Of a stretch of DNA of 47,301 bases, positions 8,872 to 19,277 are shown piece by piece. The position numbers and the translations under genes were made by a program. Source of the stretch: Alphaproteobacteria bacterium (GTDB lineage: Bacteria > Pseudomonadota > Alphaproteobacteria > Caulobacterales > Aquidulcibacteraceae); contig JAIYAO010000140.1 of NCBI GenBank assembly GCA_027488965.1, forward strand, positions 1 to 47,301. Direction: 5' to 3'. The notes below the pieces were generated by a model. It saw only the letters and a list, made by a program, of their open reading frames with translations, did not search any database and was not told the origin of the DNA. Every line of letters starts with the position of its first letter. Position 1 is the first letter of the stretch.

Positions 8872-9756
8872 ATGTGCAACATGGCTATTATTCCCGCCGC
8901 CCTCGCCAACGCCCCCACCGCCCACGGCCTGCGCGGAGACTACTCCGCCATGGCCCCGGACTGGACGGTGACCCAGGACATGGGCGCCTACACGCGCGAG
9001 GACCACGCGCTTTGGCGAACGCTGTTTGAGCGTCAGGCCAAGCTCGTGAAGGCCTATGCGCCGCCGGTGTTCGTCCGGTCCGTCGCGGCGATGGACTGCG
9101 CCGACGGCATCCCCGACCTGGAGGCGCTGTCCTCCCGCCTGCGCGCCGCGACCGGCTGGGAGATTGCGCCCGTGCCCGGGCTCATTCCCGACGACGTGTT
9201 CTTCGCCCACCTCGCCCACCGCCGCTTTCCCTCGAGCTTCTGGATCCGCAAGCCGGAGGAGATCGACTACCTGGTGGAACCTGACGTCTTCCACGACGTG
9301 TTCGGCCATGTCCCGCTGCTGTTCGATCCCGTCTTCGCCGACTATCTCCAGCACTATGGCCTCGGCGGCCCCAAGGCGATCGAGCATGACGCCGTGGGCA
9401 TTCTCGCCCGGCTGTACTGGTACATGGTCGAGTTCGGCCTGATCCAGACCGAGGACGGCGTGAAGGCGTATGGGGCGGGCATGCTGTCGTCGTTCGGCGA
9501 GACCCAGTTCAGCGTCGACAGCCCCGAACCCAACCGCATTGGATTCAACCTCGAGCGCGTGATGCGCACGCGCTACAAGATCGACACGTTTCAGCAGACC
9601 TATTTCGTACTGCCGAGCTTCGAGAAGCTGTTCCGCGACAGCATCGATACCGACTTCGGGCCCCTCTACGAGCAGCTCAAGGCGCTGGAGCCCTATGCGC
9701 CGGATGCGGCGGTCGCGGGCGACGAGGTGATCCACCGGGGCGCCCCGGCGGCCTGA
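8872..9756 (+). CDS. phhA: Phenylalanine 4-monooxygenase
   Basis: 294 aa, the normal length for bacterial phenylalanine hydroxylase without the eukaryotic regulatory ACT domain. The enzyme converts Phe to Tyr with tetrahydrobiopterin and O2 at a mononuclear iron. The iron ligands are visible: H141 and H146 in DVFHDVFGHVP and E187 in YWYMVEFGL. The pterin/substrate region PGLIPDDVFFAHLAHRRFP and the C-terminal GETQFSVDSPEPNRIGF are typical. An in-frame ATG three codons downstream (8881) is an alternative start. No pterin-4a-carbinolamine dehydratase gene is adjacent. Confidence 0.95.
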   Translation: MCNMAIIPAALANAPTAHGLRGDYSAMAPDWTVTQDMGAYTREDHALWRTLFERQAKLVKAYAPPVFVRSVAAMDCADGIPDLEALSSRLRAATGWEIAPVPGLIPDDVFFAHLAHRRFPSSFWIRKPEEIDYLVEPDVFHDVFGHVPLLFDPVFADYLQHYGLGGPKAIEHDAVGILARLYWYMVEFGLIQTEDGVKAYGAGMLSSFGETQFSVDSPEPNRIGFNLERVMRTRYKIDTFQQTYFVLPSFEKLFRDSIDTDFGPLYEQLKALEPYAPDAAVAGDEVIHRGAPAA

Positions 9757-9822
9757 GCGCTGCGCATGTGCGCCTGACAAATGCATGGCATAGAGGCCGG
9801 GCGTTTCGTCCCGGAGATCGCC

Positions 9823-10182
9823 ATGCGCGCCGTCGTCCTTGCCTTCGCCCTGCTGCTCGCCGCCTGCACGGCGCCCGGTGCGCCCGTCGCCGCCGTGGAG
9901 CCGGCCGCTCCCGCGGCCGTCACCGAAGCGTCCGCCTGCGCCGACAAGGGCGGGACCATCCGGCCCGTCTGCCGCCGACAGATCGCCACCTGCGTCATCG
10001 CCTACAAGGACGCCGGCAAAGCCTGCACCGACGGCGCCCAGTGCGACGGCCATTGCCTCTACAAGGACGATCCGCCCGCCGGCGCCGGCGCGCTCACCGG
10101 CCAGTGCCAGGCCGACAGCAATCCCTGCGGTTGCCGAACCACGCTGACGGCAGGCCAACCGACCACGATCTGCGTCGACTGA
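9823..10182 (+). CDS. Small cysteine-rich lipoprotein, function unknown
   Basis: 119 aa. The N-terminus MRAVVLAFALLLAAC is a lipoprotein signal with lipobox LAAC. After an Ala/Pro linker (about 16-40) the mature part has about ten cysteines in a regular spacing (SACADKGG, PVCRRQIATC, KACTDGAQCDGHC, GQCQADSNPCGCR, TICVD), suggesting a small disulfide-stabilised outer-membrane-associated domain. I do not recognise the family confidently. The ATG at 9823 was chosen because it starts the lipoprotein signal; an upstream ATG at 9781 is in frame. It follows phhA by 66 bases on the same strand. Confidence 0.75.
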   Translation: MRAVVLAFALLLAACTAPGAPVAAVEPAAPAAVTEASACADKGGTIRPVCRRQIATCVIAYKDAGKACTDGAQCDGHCLYKDDPPAGAGALTGQCQADSNPCGCRTTLTAGQPTTICVD

Positions 10183-10207
10183 GAACGCTGTCCGTGCCGT
10201 CCGCCTG

Positions 10208-11854
<1,647 letters not shown>

Positions 11855-11944
11855 GCGCACCCTCCGTTCGCCCTTCCGGCGCTTGTGGCGCAGCTTAGAT
11901 CGGCGATGCCGCCCCGGCAATTTGCGCCGGAAAACGTGAAGCGG

Positions 11945-12454
11945 TCAGGCGGCGCGGCGCAGCGTGCCGTAGGTCCGGGCGGGCCGGGCGGCGCCCTTGC
12001 GAGGGCGGAAATCGGCGATCCGCAGCACCCGCACCACGGGCGCCGCACCCGGCTCCATGGCCACGTAGCGGCTGGCGATGTCGGCCTCGCTGACGGCGCC
12101 GATCTCGGCGCGGATCTGGGCATGGGCGCGGGCGAACCAGTCGCCCCCGCTGGCGGCGGCCTTGAGCGGGGCTTTCATGGAAAGGCGCATCTGCGGAGCA
12201 AAGGAGGCCTGGGCGGGGCGCTCGCCCCAAACAGTACCGATCATGCAGGGCGCGATGGACGTCTCGCCCCACAGCGAGTTGGCGCGGGCATACTGGACGG
12301 GCGCGATGGCCTGGCGGGAGAGGTCGTCCATGCGAGCCGCCCGCGGCTGGGCGGCGGCGGCGCGCTGGCCGTGCCGCGTGGCGCCCCGGGCGCCCAGACT
12401 GGCCAGCATGAACGCCGAAAACACACCGATGAAGGCCATGACAATCGTGCGCAT
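11945..12454 (-). CDS. Exported protein of unknown function
   Basis: 169 aa beginning MRTIVMAFIGVFSAFMLASLGARGA, a signal peptide or membrane anchor, followed by a basic Ala/Arg-rich stretch and a compact C-terminal region containing two cysteines far apart (one visible in IAPCMIG). Apparent features are IAPCMIGTVWGERPAQASFAP and SEADIASRYVAMEPGAAPVVRVLRIADFR. I do not recognise the family. The ATG at 12454 was preferred over 12478 because it gives a clean signal. A CtrA-like half-palindrome lies 52 bases upstream (12506-12520). Confidence 0.65.
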   Translation of the reverse strand: MRTIVMAFIGVFSAFMLASLGARGATRHGQRAAAAQPRAARMDDLSRQAIAPVQYARANSLWGETSIAPCMIGTVWGERPAQASFAPQMRLSMKAPLKAAASGGDWFARAHAQIRAEIGAVSEADIASRYVAMEPGAAPVVRVLRIADFRPRKGAARPARTYGTLRRAA

Positions 12455-12505
12455 CGTACTGCTCCGCGGTTCGAACACCGTGGCGCGAACTTCATCCGGT
12501 GGTGG

Positions 12506-12520
12506 TTAACAACCTCTGAA
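12506..12520. promoter_or_regulatory. CtrA-like box with one mismatch
   Basis: TTAA-CAACCTC-TGAA matches the TTAA-N7-TTAA pattern bound by CtrA except for one base in the second half. It lies 52 bases upstream of the exported-protein gene at 12454 (-) and just past the end of pdxH. The resemblance may be chance; only the pattern is visible. Confidence 0.3.
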
Positions 12521-12522
12521 CC

Positions 12523-13224
12523 TCATGGGTAAAGGCGCTGCTTTCGCCAAGGCGCCGATGGCGCATCGCGCAGGAACTCCAGCCTGTCGTGCAGCCGGAA
12601 CGGGCGATCCTGCCAGAACTCGATCCGCAGGGGGTGGAGGCGCCATCCAGTCCAGTGAGTGGGCCGGGGAACCTCCCCCAGGCCGAACCGGGCGGCCTCC
12701 TCCGCAATGCGCCGCTCCAGGGCGAACCGGCTCTCCAGCGGCCGGGACTGGTCTGATGCCCACGCGCCGATCCGGGCGCCCCGGTCCCGGCTGGCGAAGT
12801 AGGCGTCGGCGGCGGCGGTGTCCACGGGCGCCACGGGGCCGCGCAGGCGCACCTGCCGGCGCAACGATTTCCAGTGGAAGCACAGCGCCGCCTGCGGATT
12901 CGCGGCCAGTTGGCCGCCCTTCACGCTTTCCGTGTTGGAGTAGAACGTGAAGCCCCCAGCGTCGAAATCCTTCAGTAGGACCATCCGTACATCGGGCAGG
13001 CCGGAGGGGTCCGCCGTTGCGAGCGCCATGGCGTTGGCGTCATTGGGCTCCTTCTCGCGCGCGGCCTTGAGCCAGTCCGCAAAGAGCGCCAGAGGCGCCT
13101 CGGCGGCGAAAAACGCCGCATCGTCAGGCGGGGGGCCGTTCTCGGCATAGTCGGCGGCGGTGGGGGACGGGGGGATGAGGTCGTTGCGGGGCAATGCGCA
13201 GGCTCCGTTGCACGGTCCATTCAT
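12523..13224 (-). CDS. pdxH: Pyridoxamine 5'-phosphate oxidase
   Basis: 233 aa FMN enzyme that oxidises pyridoxamine or pyridoxine 5'-phosphate to pyridoxal 5'-phosphate, the last step of vitamin B6 synthesis and salvage. Recognisable segments are [21 protein letters not shown] (FMN and substrate binding), [30 protein letters not shown], and the C-terminal [26 protein letters not shown] with terminal RLYP. Length is normal. It diverges from aroC across 21 bases, so the two promoters must be very compact or overlap. Confidence 0.95.
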   Translation of the reverse strand: MNGPCNGACALPRNDLIPPSPTAADYAENGPPPDDAAFFAAEAPLALFADWLKAAREKEPNDANAMALATADPSGLPDVRMVLLKDFDAGGFTFYSNTESVKGGQLAANPQAALCFHWKSLRRQVRLRGPVAPVDTAAADAYFASRDRGARIGAWASDQSRPLESRFALERRIAEEAARFGLGEVPRPTHWTGWRLHPLRIEFWQDRPFRLHDRLEFLRDAPSAPWRKQRLYP

Positions 13225-13245
13225 ATAGGCCAGCTATGGGGAACC

Positions 13246-14349
13246 ATGTCGCACAATTCGTTCGGCCACCTCTTCCGGTTCACCACCTGGGGCGAAAGCC
13301 ACGGGCCGGCGCTTGGCGTCGTTGTCGATGGGTGCCCGCCGGGCATTCCCCTCACCGAAGCCGACATCCAGCCCTGGCTCGACAAACGCAAACCTGGACA
13401 GAACCGCTTCGTCACCCAGCGGCGCGAGCCCGACCAGGTGCGTATCCTCTCCGGCGTGTTCGAAGACGAGCGGCTGCGTGCGAAGTTCGGCGGCCAGGTC
13501 ACCACCGGCACGCCCATCTCCATGTTGATCGACAACGTCGACCAGCGCTCGAACGACTACTCCGACATCGCCACGCTCTACCGCCCGGGCCATGCCAACT
13601 TCAGCTACGACGCCAAGTACGGCTTCCATGACTATCGCGGCGGTGGACGCGCCTCCGCGCGCGAGACCGCCGCGCGGGTGGCGGCGGGCGCCGTGGCGCG
13701 CAAGGTGCTGGGCGAAGCGCTCACAATCCGCGCCGCCGTCATCCAGATCGGCTCCGACGCCGTGGACCGCGCCGCCTGGGACTGGGAGGAAACCGCGCGC
13801 AACCCCTTCTGGAGCCCGGACGCCGACGCCGCCGCGCGCTGGGAGATCGACGTGGACGCCGCGCGCAAGGCGGGGTCCTCGCTCGGCGCCATCATCGAAG
13901 TGACCGCCTCAGGCGCGCCCGCCGGCTGGGGTGCGCCCGTCTACGGCAAGCTCGACGCCGACATCGCCGGCGCAATGATGAGCATCAACGCCGTGAAGGG
14001 CGTGGAGATCGGGGCCGGCTTTGCGGCCGCTGCGCTCTCGGGCGAATCCAACGCCGACGAAATCCGCATGGAAAACGGCACGCCGGTTTTCTTGTCCAAC
14101 AATGCGGGCGGCGTCCTCGGCGGCATTTCGACCGGACAGGACATCGTCGTGCGCATCGCGGTGAAGCCCACGTCCTCGATCCTCACGCCCCGGCGCACGA
14201 TCACCACCGACGGCGCCGACGCCACCGTGTCCACCAAAGGCCGCCATGACCCGTGCGTTGGCATCCGCGCTGCGCCGGTGGCAGAAGCCATGCTGGCGTG
14301 CGTGCTGGCCGACCACATGCTGCGCCACCGCGGCCAGACAGGACGCTAG
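13246..14349 (+). CDS. aroC: Chorismate synthase
   Basis: 367 aa. It converts 5-enolpyruvylshikimate-3-phosphate to chorismate with reduced FMN, the last common step to aromatic amino acids. Signatures are [24 protein letters not shown] at the N-terminus, RRREPDQV-type [46 protein letters not shown], and [17 protein letters not shown]. Full length and intact. ATG is preceded by a modest GGGG. Its stop lies one base from the stop of the convergent Gmad2 lipoprotein gene, with no terminator visible between them. Confidence 0.97.
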   Translation: MSHNSFGHLFRFTTWGESHGPALGVVVDGCPPGIPLTEADIQPWLDKRKPGQNRFVTQRREPDQVRILSGVFEDERLRAKFGGQVTTGTPISMLIDNVDQRSNDYSDIATLYRPGHANFSYDAKYGFHDYRGGGRASARETAARVAAGAVARKVLGEALTIRAAVIQIGSDAVDRAAWDWEETARNPFWSPDADAAARWEIDVDAARKAGSSLGAIIEVTASGAPAGWGAPVYGKLDADIAGAMMSINAVKGVEIGAGFAAAALSGESNADEIRMENGTPVFLSNNAGGVLGGISTGQDIVVRIAVKPTSSILTPRRTITTDGADATVSTKGRHDPCVGIRAAPVAEAMLACVLADHMLRHRGQTGR

Positions 14350-14350
14350 G

Positions 14351-14788
14351 CTACTTCGTCAGGATCACGGACACGCGCACCTCGCGCGGCGGCGGGCCAT
14401 CCTCGGGCGGCATGTCTTCCTGAAGCACCAGCGTGGCCGGCGTATCGGCGGCGACGGTGAACGGGAGTTCGGCGACGAACGCCTTGTCGCCTGGCGCCGT
14501 CCAGTCCGTCTGCGCACGGGCCGGGCCCTCGGCCAAGACCTTGCCATCGGCGCCCACGAGGCTCGCGGCGAACACGGCCTCGAAGTACCAGTCGCCAGGG
14601 GCGTTTCCCGTGGCGACGAGCGGGCTTGTCACACGCGCCCCGGCAACAGGCGCCGTGACGGTGGCCACACCCGTGCGCTGGGCCGGCGCGACCTCGCTCA
14701 CCGGCGGCTCGGGCATCGGTTCCGTCGGCGGCGCGGGCGGCGAACACGCGGCGACCGCAAGAACCACTAGCAGATGACGCACAGTCAC
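14351..14788 (-). CDS. Lipoprotein with Gmad2-type immunoglobulin-like domain
   Basis: About 145 aa. A lipoprotein signal ends at lipobox AVAAC; a Pro-rich linker follows, then one Gmad2-like domain (about 40-145) with VTAPVAGARVTSPLVATGNAPGDWYFEAVF, VGADGKVLAEG and FVAELPF. Gmad2 domains occur in spore-germination and cell-surface proteins and probably bind carbohydrate or protein; the role here is unknown. The start is uncertain: GTG at 14788 sits eight bases behind GGGAG, while GTG at 14797 and 14782 are in frame. It lies 15 bases after the methyltransferase stop and may be the last gene of that operon. Confidence 0.75.
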   Translation of the reverse strand: MTVRHLLVVLAVAACSPPAPPTEPMPEPPVSEVAPAQRTGVATVTAPVAGARVTSPLVATGNAPGDWYFEAVFAASLVGADGKVLAEGPARAQTDWTAPGDKAFVAELPFTVAADTPATLVLQEDMPPEDGPPPREVRVSVILTK

Positions 14789-14803
14789 TAGCCACACTCC
14801 CGT

Positions 14804-15850
14804 TCAGGCGCGGCGGAACCGCATGACTTTGGTGAGGAACGCCAGCCGCGTCTCCTCCAGTACAAACCCCGCCTCGCCGAACAGCGCTGCGAAATCCTCC
14901 GTCTGGTAACTGCCATAGAACGGCTCGTGGAAGCCCACGGGAAAGTATTCCAGCATCTGGTCGAGATCGGGCGAATCCCCGGCCTGCAGGGAGTCCGCAA
15001 ACACAAGCGCGCCGCCCCGCTTCACCACCCGCGCCAGCTCACGCGCCACGTCCCGGCGCACCCGCGGCGGCAGTTCATGGAAGAGGTAGACGCACGTGGC
15101 CACGTCGATGCCCGCATCCGGGAACGGCTGGGCCTCTGCGGCGCCCACCACGACATCCGCTTGCGTCCAGCCCTTGAGGCGCGCGCGCGCCGTCTCTGCG
15201 TAGGCGGGCGACAGATCGAGCCCGGTGGCCGGCCACTTCGGAAACGCCGTGAGAACTTGCGCCAGGAACCGCCCGTTGCCGCACGCCACATCCAGCAGCC
15301 GCATGCGACGCTGGTCATGGCCCTTCATCGCGCGCGCAACGCTGCCCAGCGCAATCCGGCGCATGGCGTCGGCGGCGCCGGCGAACAGCACCTCCACCTG
15401 CGTATCGTACAGGCGCGCACTCTCTTCGGTGAGCCAGCCGCCGGACTGGTAGTGGAAGTTCTGCAGGTAATAGGCGGGATAACGGCCCGCCACGTCGTTG
15501 CGCCGCACCTCCACGCCCGCCCGCGCCACGCGGCGCGCATCGACGTTGGGCACGTCCGCGAAGAAGCGCGCGCTGTCGTCGAACGCGCGCACGAGACGGC
15601 GCAGGCTGAATTCACGGGGCGCTGGATAGAGCCCGGCTTCGATGTTGGCGCGGTCCTGCGCGAACAGATCGAGGAAGCTGTCGCGGATGCGCTTTTTGTC
15701 CCCCGCCGGCGCCTTGGGGCGGAACGCAGGCTCGCCCGGCCGGTCGAACGGCTGCGACATGCGCCGCGCCGCCAGATAGTGCGCCGAGTACCACGCCACG
15801 CGGGCGCCCTGCTCGATGGTGTAGCGCGCACGGTCGGCAAGGGTGCTCAT
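14804..15850 (-). CDS. Class I SAM-dependent methyltransferase
   Basis: 348 aa from the ATG at 15850, which overlaps the YcgN-like stop (ATGA). The first 190 residues are helical and lineage-specific ([50 protein letters not shown]). The C-terminal Rossmann domain has motif [17 protein letters not shown], acidic loop GLDLSPAY, and motif [18 protein letters not shown], as in ubiquinone/menaquinone-type and small-molecule methyltransferases. FHYQSGGW plus this domain suggests a lipid or small-molecule substrate, but this is inference. It is the third gene of the RlmD-like/YcgN/methyltransferase overlap operon. Confidence 0.85.
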   Translation of the reverse strand: MSTLADRARYTIEQGARVAWYSAHYLAARRMSQPFDRPGEPAFRPKAPAGDKKRIRDSFLDLFAQDRANIEAGLYPAPREFSLRRLVRAFDDSARFFADVPNVDARRVARAGVEVRRNDVAGRYPAYYLQNFHYQSGGWLTEESARLYDTQVEVLFAGAADAMRRIALGSVARAMKGHDQRRMRLLDVACGNGRFLAQVLTAFPKWPATGLDLSPAYAETARARLKGWTQADVVVGAAEAQPFPDAGIDVATCVYLFHELPPRVRRDVARELARVVKRGGALVFADSLQAGDSPDLDQMLEYFPVGFHEPFYGSYQTEDFAALFGEAGFVLEETRLAFLTKVMRFRRA

Positions 15851-16389
15851 TCCCCGGTCTCCTGCGTTTCCGGCGTGTTCGGTTCCGGCCATGTCGTGAT
15901 CCGTCGCATCAGTCCACGTACCTTGAGGCGCCCTTCCGGCCGCGTCCGCCCGCGCACCGAGACGTTAGCCCTGTGTACGCTTTCGGGGTCGCCGCTGACC
16001 AGCGGGTGCCAGTCGAAAAGATCGCGCTTCTCCGCCACGAGCCGATACGCGCAGGTCTTGGGAATCCACTTCAGCTTCGGCACATTCTTTGGCGTCAGCT
16101 TGACGCAGTCGGGCACCAGCGTCTTGCGCTGCGCGTAGTCGCCGCAGCGGCAGGACTGGCCGTCCAGCAGCTTGCAGGCCACGTCCGTCAGGTAGATTTC
16201 CCCGGTATCGGCGTCTTCGAGCCCGATCAGGCAGCATTTGCCGCAGCCGTCGCAGAGGGATTCCCATTCCGTCTCGGTCATCTGCGCCAGCGTCTTGGTT
16301 TTCCAGAACGGCTCGGGCGCTGCCGCTGGCGCGCGACTGCGCCGGCGCGCCGGTTCGGGTGGCGCCGTGACGGTCACACGTTTCTTCAT
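15847..16389 (-). CDS. YcgN/UPF0260-type cysteine-cluster protein
   Basis: 180 aa. The core is the UPF0260 signature [58 protein letters not shown], with the CxxCxxCC motif and three further cysteines that probably bind zinc or an Fe-S cluster. SCAYRLV-like TCAYRLV and DWHPLVSGD near residues 115-135 are also conserved. An extra basic Pro/Ala-rich N-terminus (about 1-27) precedes the domain. Biochemical role unknown. Both ends overlap neighbouring genes by four bases (ATGA), so it should be coupled to the RlmD-like RNA methyltransferase upstream and the methyltransferase downstream. Confidence 0.9.
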   Translation of the reverse strand: MKKRVTVTAPPEPARRRSRAPAAAPEPFWKTKTLAQMTETEWESLCDGCGKCCLIGLEDADTGEIYLTDVACKLLDGQSCRCGDYAQRKTLVPDCVKLTPKNVPKLKWIPKTCAYRLVAEKRDLFDWHPLVSGDPESVHRANVSVRGRTRPEGRLKVRGLMRRITTWPEPNTPETQETGE

Positions 16390-17693
16390 CGCTCAAGCAC
16401 GCCGACGACTTCCACATGCGGGGTCCAGCGGAACTGGTCCACGGGAACCACTTTCGTCAGCGTAAACCCCATGTCCACGAGCACGCGGACATCGCGCGCG
16501 AATGTCGCAGGATCGCACGAGACCGCCGCCACCTTGCGCGCCTTCGAGGCGCCGATCTGTTCGGCCTGCAGGCGTGCGCCGGCGCGCGGAGGATCGAACA
16601 CCACCGCATCGAACCGCTTCAGCTCCAGCGCCGCCAGCGGCGCGCGCAACAGGTCGCGCCGTTCAACTGACACGCCCCGCAGCCCGCCCACGCCATCCGC
16701 CGCCTTCTTCAGCGCCGCGATCATGTCTGCGTCGCCCTCCACGCCGTGCACTTCGGCGTCGCCGGCGAGGCGCAGCGCGAACGTGCCCACCCCGCAGAAC
16801 AGATCGGCGATCCGTTCCGCGCCCTGCAGGGCCGCCACCACGATGTCGCCCAGCACCCGTTCGCCTTCCGCGGTGGCCTGCAGGAACGCGCCGGGCGGCG
16901 GCGCCACGCGGGCCGGGCCGATGGTCACCACCGGCGTGCGCCGCGCCACCAGCGTCTCGCCATCGAAGGCCAGGCGCGCAAGATCGAGCTTCTGCGCCAG
17001 CGCCGCTGCCTGCTCCAGCCGGGCGCGGTCGAACCCGCCCGGCTTGCCCGCGCCCTTCAGCGCCACGTCGAGGCCGGTGTCGGTGACGAGGCAATGCAGC
17101 GCAATCTCGCCGCGGGCGGGCGTGAACGCGTTGGCGAGCGCGCGCAACTCCGGAAGCGCCGCCGCAAGCGCCGGCGCGAGGACCGGACACAGCGTGATGG
17201 GTTCGATGCGGGCGCCGCCGCGCTCCACGAACCCGAAGAGGACGACTCCGCCCGCACGCTGGGCGTGGAACGTGGCGCGCCGGCGGCCTTCGCCCCATGC
17301 GGTGACGATAGGATCCACCGGCGTGTCGAGCTGGCGGCGCGACAGCGCGCGCACCACCTGTGCGTGCTTCCACGCGAGGTAGGGTGCGTCCGCCCAGTGC
17401 TGGAGCTGACAGCCGCCGCAGCGGCCAAAGTGGGCGCACGGAGGCGCAACCCGGTCCGCGCTGGGCGTCTCCACCACGATGCCCGTGGCCCGTCCGCCGA
17501 GCACCCTGGCGCGCACGCGCTCTCCCGGTAGGGCGAAGGGGGCGTAGATGGGGCCGTCGTCGCCGGCCGCCACGCCCTCGCCGCGCGCGCCCATCTCCAC
17601 GATCTCAAGCACCGCCTCGCGGGCGGCGGCCGGCACGGGGCGGGCACCCTGTGGGCCCGGGCGGGGGCGGGCGGATCGGTCAAGGCGCTTCAT
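16386..17693 (-). CDS. RlmD/TrmA-family RNA (uracil-5-)-methyltransferase
   Basis: 435 aa. The order is an N-terminal TRAM-like beta-barrel (about 28-80), a 4Fe-4S cluster region with [15 protein letters not shown] plus a later cysteine in ITLCPVL, and a C-terminal SAM domain with [29 protein letters not shown] and the catalytic-cysteine motif [12 protein letters not shown]. Enzymes of this family form 5-methyluridine in 23S rRNA (RlmC/RlmD) or tRNA (TrmA); which site is modified cannot be decided here, although the Fe-S cluster favours an rRNA enzyme. First gene of the three-gene overlap operon. Confidence 0.92.
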   Translation of the reverse strand: MKRLDRSARPRPGPQGARPVPAAAREAVLEIVEMGARGEGVAAGDDGPIYAPFALPGERVRARVLGGRATGIVVETPSADRVAPPCAHFGRCGGCQLQHWADAPYLAWKHAQVVRALSRRQLDTPVDPIVTAWGEGRRRATFHAQRAGGVVLFGFVERGGARIEPITLCPVLAPALAAALPELRALANAFTPARGEIALHCLVTDTGLDVALKGAGKPGGFDRARLEQAAALAQKLDLARLAFDGETLVARRTPVVTIGPARVAPPPGAFLQATAEGERVLGDIVVAALQGAERIADLFCGVGTFALRLAGDAEVHGVEGDADMIAALKKAADGVGGLRGVSVERRDLLRAPLAALELKRFDAVVFDPPRAGARLQAEQIGASKARKVAAVSCDPATFARDVRVLVDMGFTLTKVVPVDQFRWTPHVEVVGVLER

Positions 17694-17778
17694 GCGGCGT
17701 TCAGGCAGACTTTGATTAGTTCACGCTCGAAGGCCGGCGGGGTTTTTCCCGCCCCGGCCCGGGGAACGGAGACTTACC

Positions 17779-18399
17779 ATGCGCGCACGAGCCTTGCTCG
17801 CCCTTGCTGCGATGAGTGGAGCGCTCGCCGCCACGGCTGCGCCCGCATCTGCCCAATCGTACTACCAGGGCGGCCCCGTCAACGGGGACGCCTACTGCGC
17901 CCAGGTGCGCCAGAACCGCATGCTCGTGGGCGGCGCCATCGGCGCAGCCATCGGGGCGGTGCTGGGCAACAACCTGGCCGCCCGCAACGCCCAGACCGAA
18001 GGCGCAGGCCTCGGCGGCGTGGCCGGCGCGGCCACGGGCGCCATCATCGGGCGCAACACCGGCGCATGCAGCACCGCCGCCCAGCAACGCGCCCAGCAGG
18101 CGCAGGGCTACGGGCAGCAACCCTACGGCCAGGCCCCCTACAGCCAGTCCGGCTACCAGGAGCCCGCCTATGGCGGCCAAGGCTACGGCCAGCAGGCCGG
18201 CTACGGCGACCGCTACCCGCTGTCGGGCGGCCCCGACTATCGCGGCGGCGACTACCGCAACACCGCCCCGGGCGGCGGCGACCCGAACTGCCGCTGGGGC
18301 ACCGTCTCCACCCGCGACCCGGACGGGCGCGAAGTGCGCGACAACATCTACATGTGCCGTGGCCGCGATGGGGTCTGGCGGGCCCAGCAGCCCTACTGA
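17779..18399 (+). CDS. Exported glycine-zipper protein
   Basis: 206 aa. Signal peptide 1-25 (ending ASA), a short Tyr/Gly region, then a glycine-zipper 2TM segment (about 49-95) with GGAIGAAIGAVLGNNLAARN and GGVAGAATGAIIGRNTG. A Gln/Tyr/Gly/Pro low-complexity stretch (GYGQQPYGQAPY type repeats, about 105-160) precedes a C-terminal domain with two cysteines (DPNCRWGTVSTRDPDGREV, NIYMCRGRDGVW). Such proteins associate with the outer membrane and are often stress-induced, but the exact role is unknown. GGGAACGGAGAC precedes the ATG. A strong terminator follows at 18428. Confidence 0.85.
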   Translation: MRARALLALAAMSGALAATAAPASAQSYYQGGPVNGDAYCAQVRQNRMLVGGAIGAAIGAVLGNNLAARNAQTEGAGLGGVAGAATGAIIGRNTGACSTAAQQRAQQAQGYGQQPYGQAPYSQSGYQEPAYGGQGYGQQAGYGDRYPLSGGPDYRGGDYRNTAPGGGDPNCRWGTVSTRDPDGREVRDNIYMCRGRDGVWRAQQPY

Positions 18400-18427
18400 T
18401 CCGCGGATCCTCCTCGATAGACCTGAA

Positions 18428-18458
18428 GACCCCGGCGCACCGCCGGGGTCTTTATTCT
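18428..18458. terminator. Rho-independent terminator, probably bidirectional
   Basis: GACCCCGGCG (18428-18437), loop CAC, CGCCGGGGTC (18441-18450): a perfect 10-bp stem, extended two base pairs by AA/TT, followed by TTTATTCTT. It ends the glycine-zipper transcript; on the other strand AAGAATAAA-type flanks also give a short U-run, so it may end tlyA, whose stop is four bases away. Confidence 0.9.
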
Positions 18459-18461
18459 TGG

Positions 18462-19181
18462 TCAGGACCGCACCGCATGGAGCAGGTATTCCACCTGCCC
18501 CTCGCCGCCCCGGACCGGACTTTCGATGAGGGCGCGCACGGCGAACCCCGCCAAGCCGTTGAGACGCCCCGCCACCGCTGCCGCAACGCTCCGCACGGCC
18601 TCCGGGCTGCGCTGCAGCCGGCCCGGCCCGGCCTCGTACTGGGGCTTCACCAGCGCAATCAGCACCGCCGACGCGGCCGCGAGCGCCAGCGGCCCGGGGA
18701 GGACTTTCTCCAGGCCGATGAAACTCGCGTCGCACACGATCAGCGCCGGCGGCGCCGGCAAGTCCGACGCCGTCAGCGTGCGTGCATCGCAGCTTTCGCG
18801 CACCGTGACCCGGCGATCGCCCCGCAGACGCGGGTGCAACTGGTCGCGGCCCACATCCACCGCCACCACGTGCGCGGCGCCCCGCGCCAGCAGCACATCC
18901 GTGAAGCCGCCCGTGGAGGCGCCGATGTCGAGGCAGTGCGCGCCGGCGGGATCGACCGCGAAGGCGTCCAGCGCGTGCGCCAGCTTCTGACCCGCCCGCG
19001 AGACCCACGGATGCGGCGGCGCCAACGAAAGAGCTGCGGTGTGCTCCACGAGCTGGGACGCCCGGAGCACCACAGCGCCATCGGCGGTGACGCCCCCGGC
19101 GGCGATGGCCGCCTGCGCGCGGGCGCGGCTCTCGGCGAGGCCGCGGGCCACCAGCAGGAGATCGGCGCGGGAGCGGGCCAT
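18462..19181 (-). CDS. tlyA: TlyA-family rRNA 2'-O-methyltransferase (hemolysin A family)
   Basis: 239 aa. An N-terminal S4 RNA-binding domain (about 1-60, RADLLLVARGLAESRARAQAAIAAGGV) is followed by an FtsJ/RrmJ-type methyltransferase fold with SRAGQKLAHAL, CLDIGASTGGFTDVLL, VVAVDVGRDQLHPRLR, CDASFIGLEKVLP and LVKPQYEAG. A K-D-K-E tetrad (K66, D151, K179, E220) is compatible with 2'-O-methylation. TlyA modifies 16S and/or 23S rRNA; the alphaproteobacterial target is not established by sequence. The open frame continues upstream of 19181 only as an antisense shadow of the amidase and dioxygenase; the ATG at 19181 matches the family start. Confidence 0.92.
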   Translation of the reverse strand: MARSRADLLLVARGLAESRARAQAAIAAGGVTADGAVVLRASQLVEHTAALSLAPPHPWVSRAGQKLAHALDAFAVDPAGAHCLDIGASTGGFTDVLLARGAAHVVAVDVGRDQLHPRLRGDRRVTVRESCDARTLTASDLPAPPALIVCDASFIGLEKVLPGPLALAAASAVLIALVKPQYEAGPGRLQRSPEAVRSVAAAVAGRLNGLAGFAVRALIESPVRGGEGQVEYLLHAVRS

Positions 19182-19277
19182 GACCGAATCCTGTTGCGTG
19201 CGCCGCGTCTGGAGGCAAGTCTGATCCCCAACCCGCCGCAGCGCGGGGCCCGGTGCGACGGGCGAGGGAGGACAGCG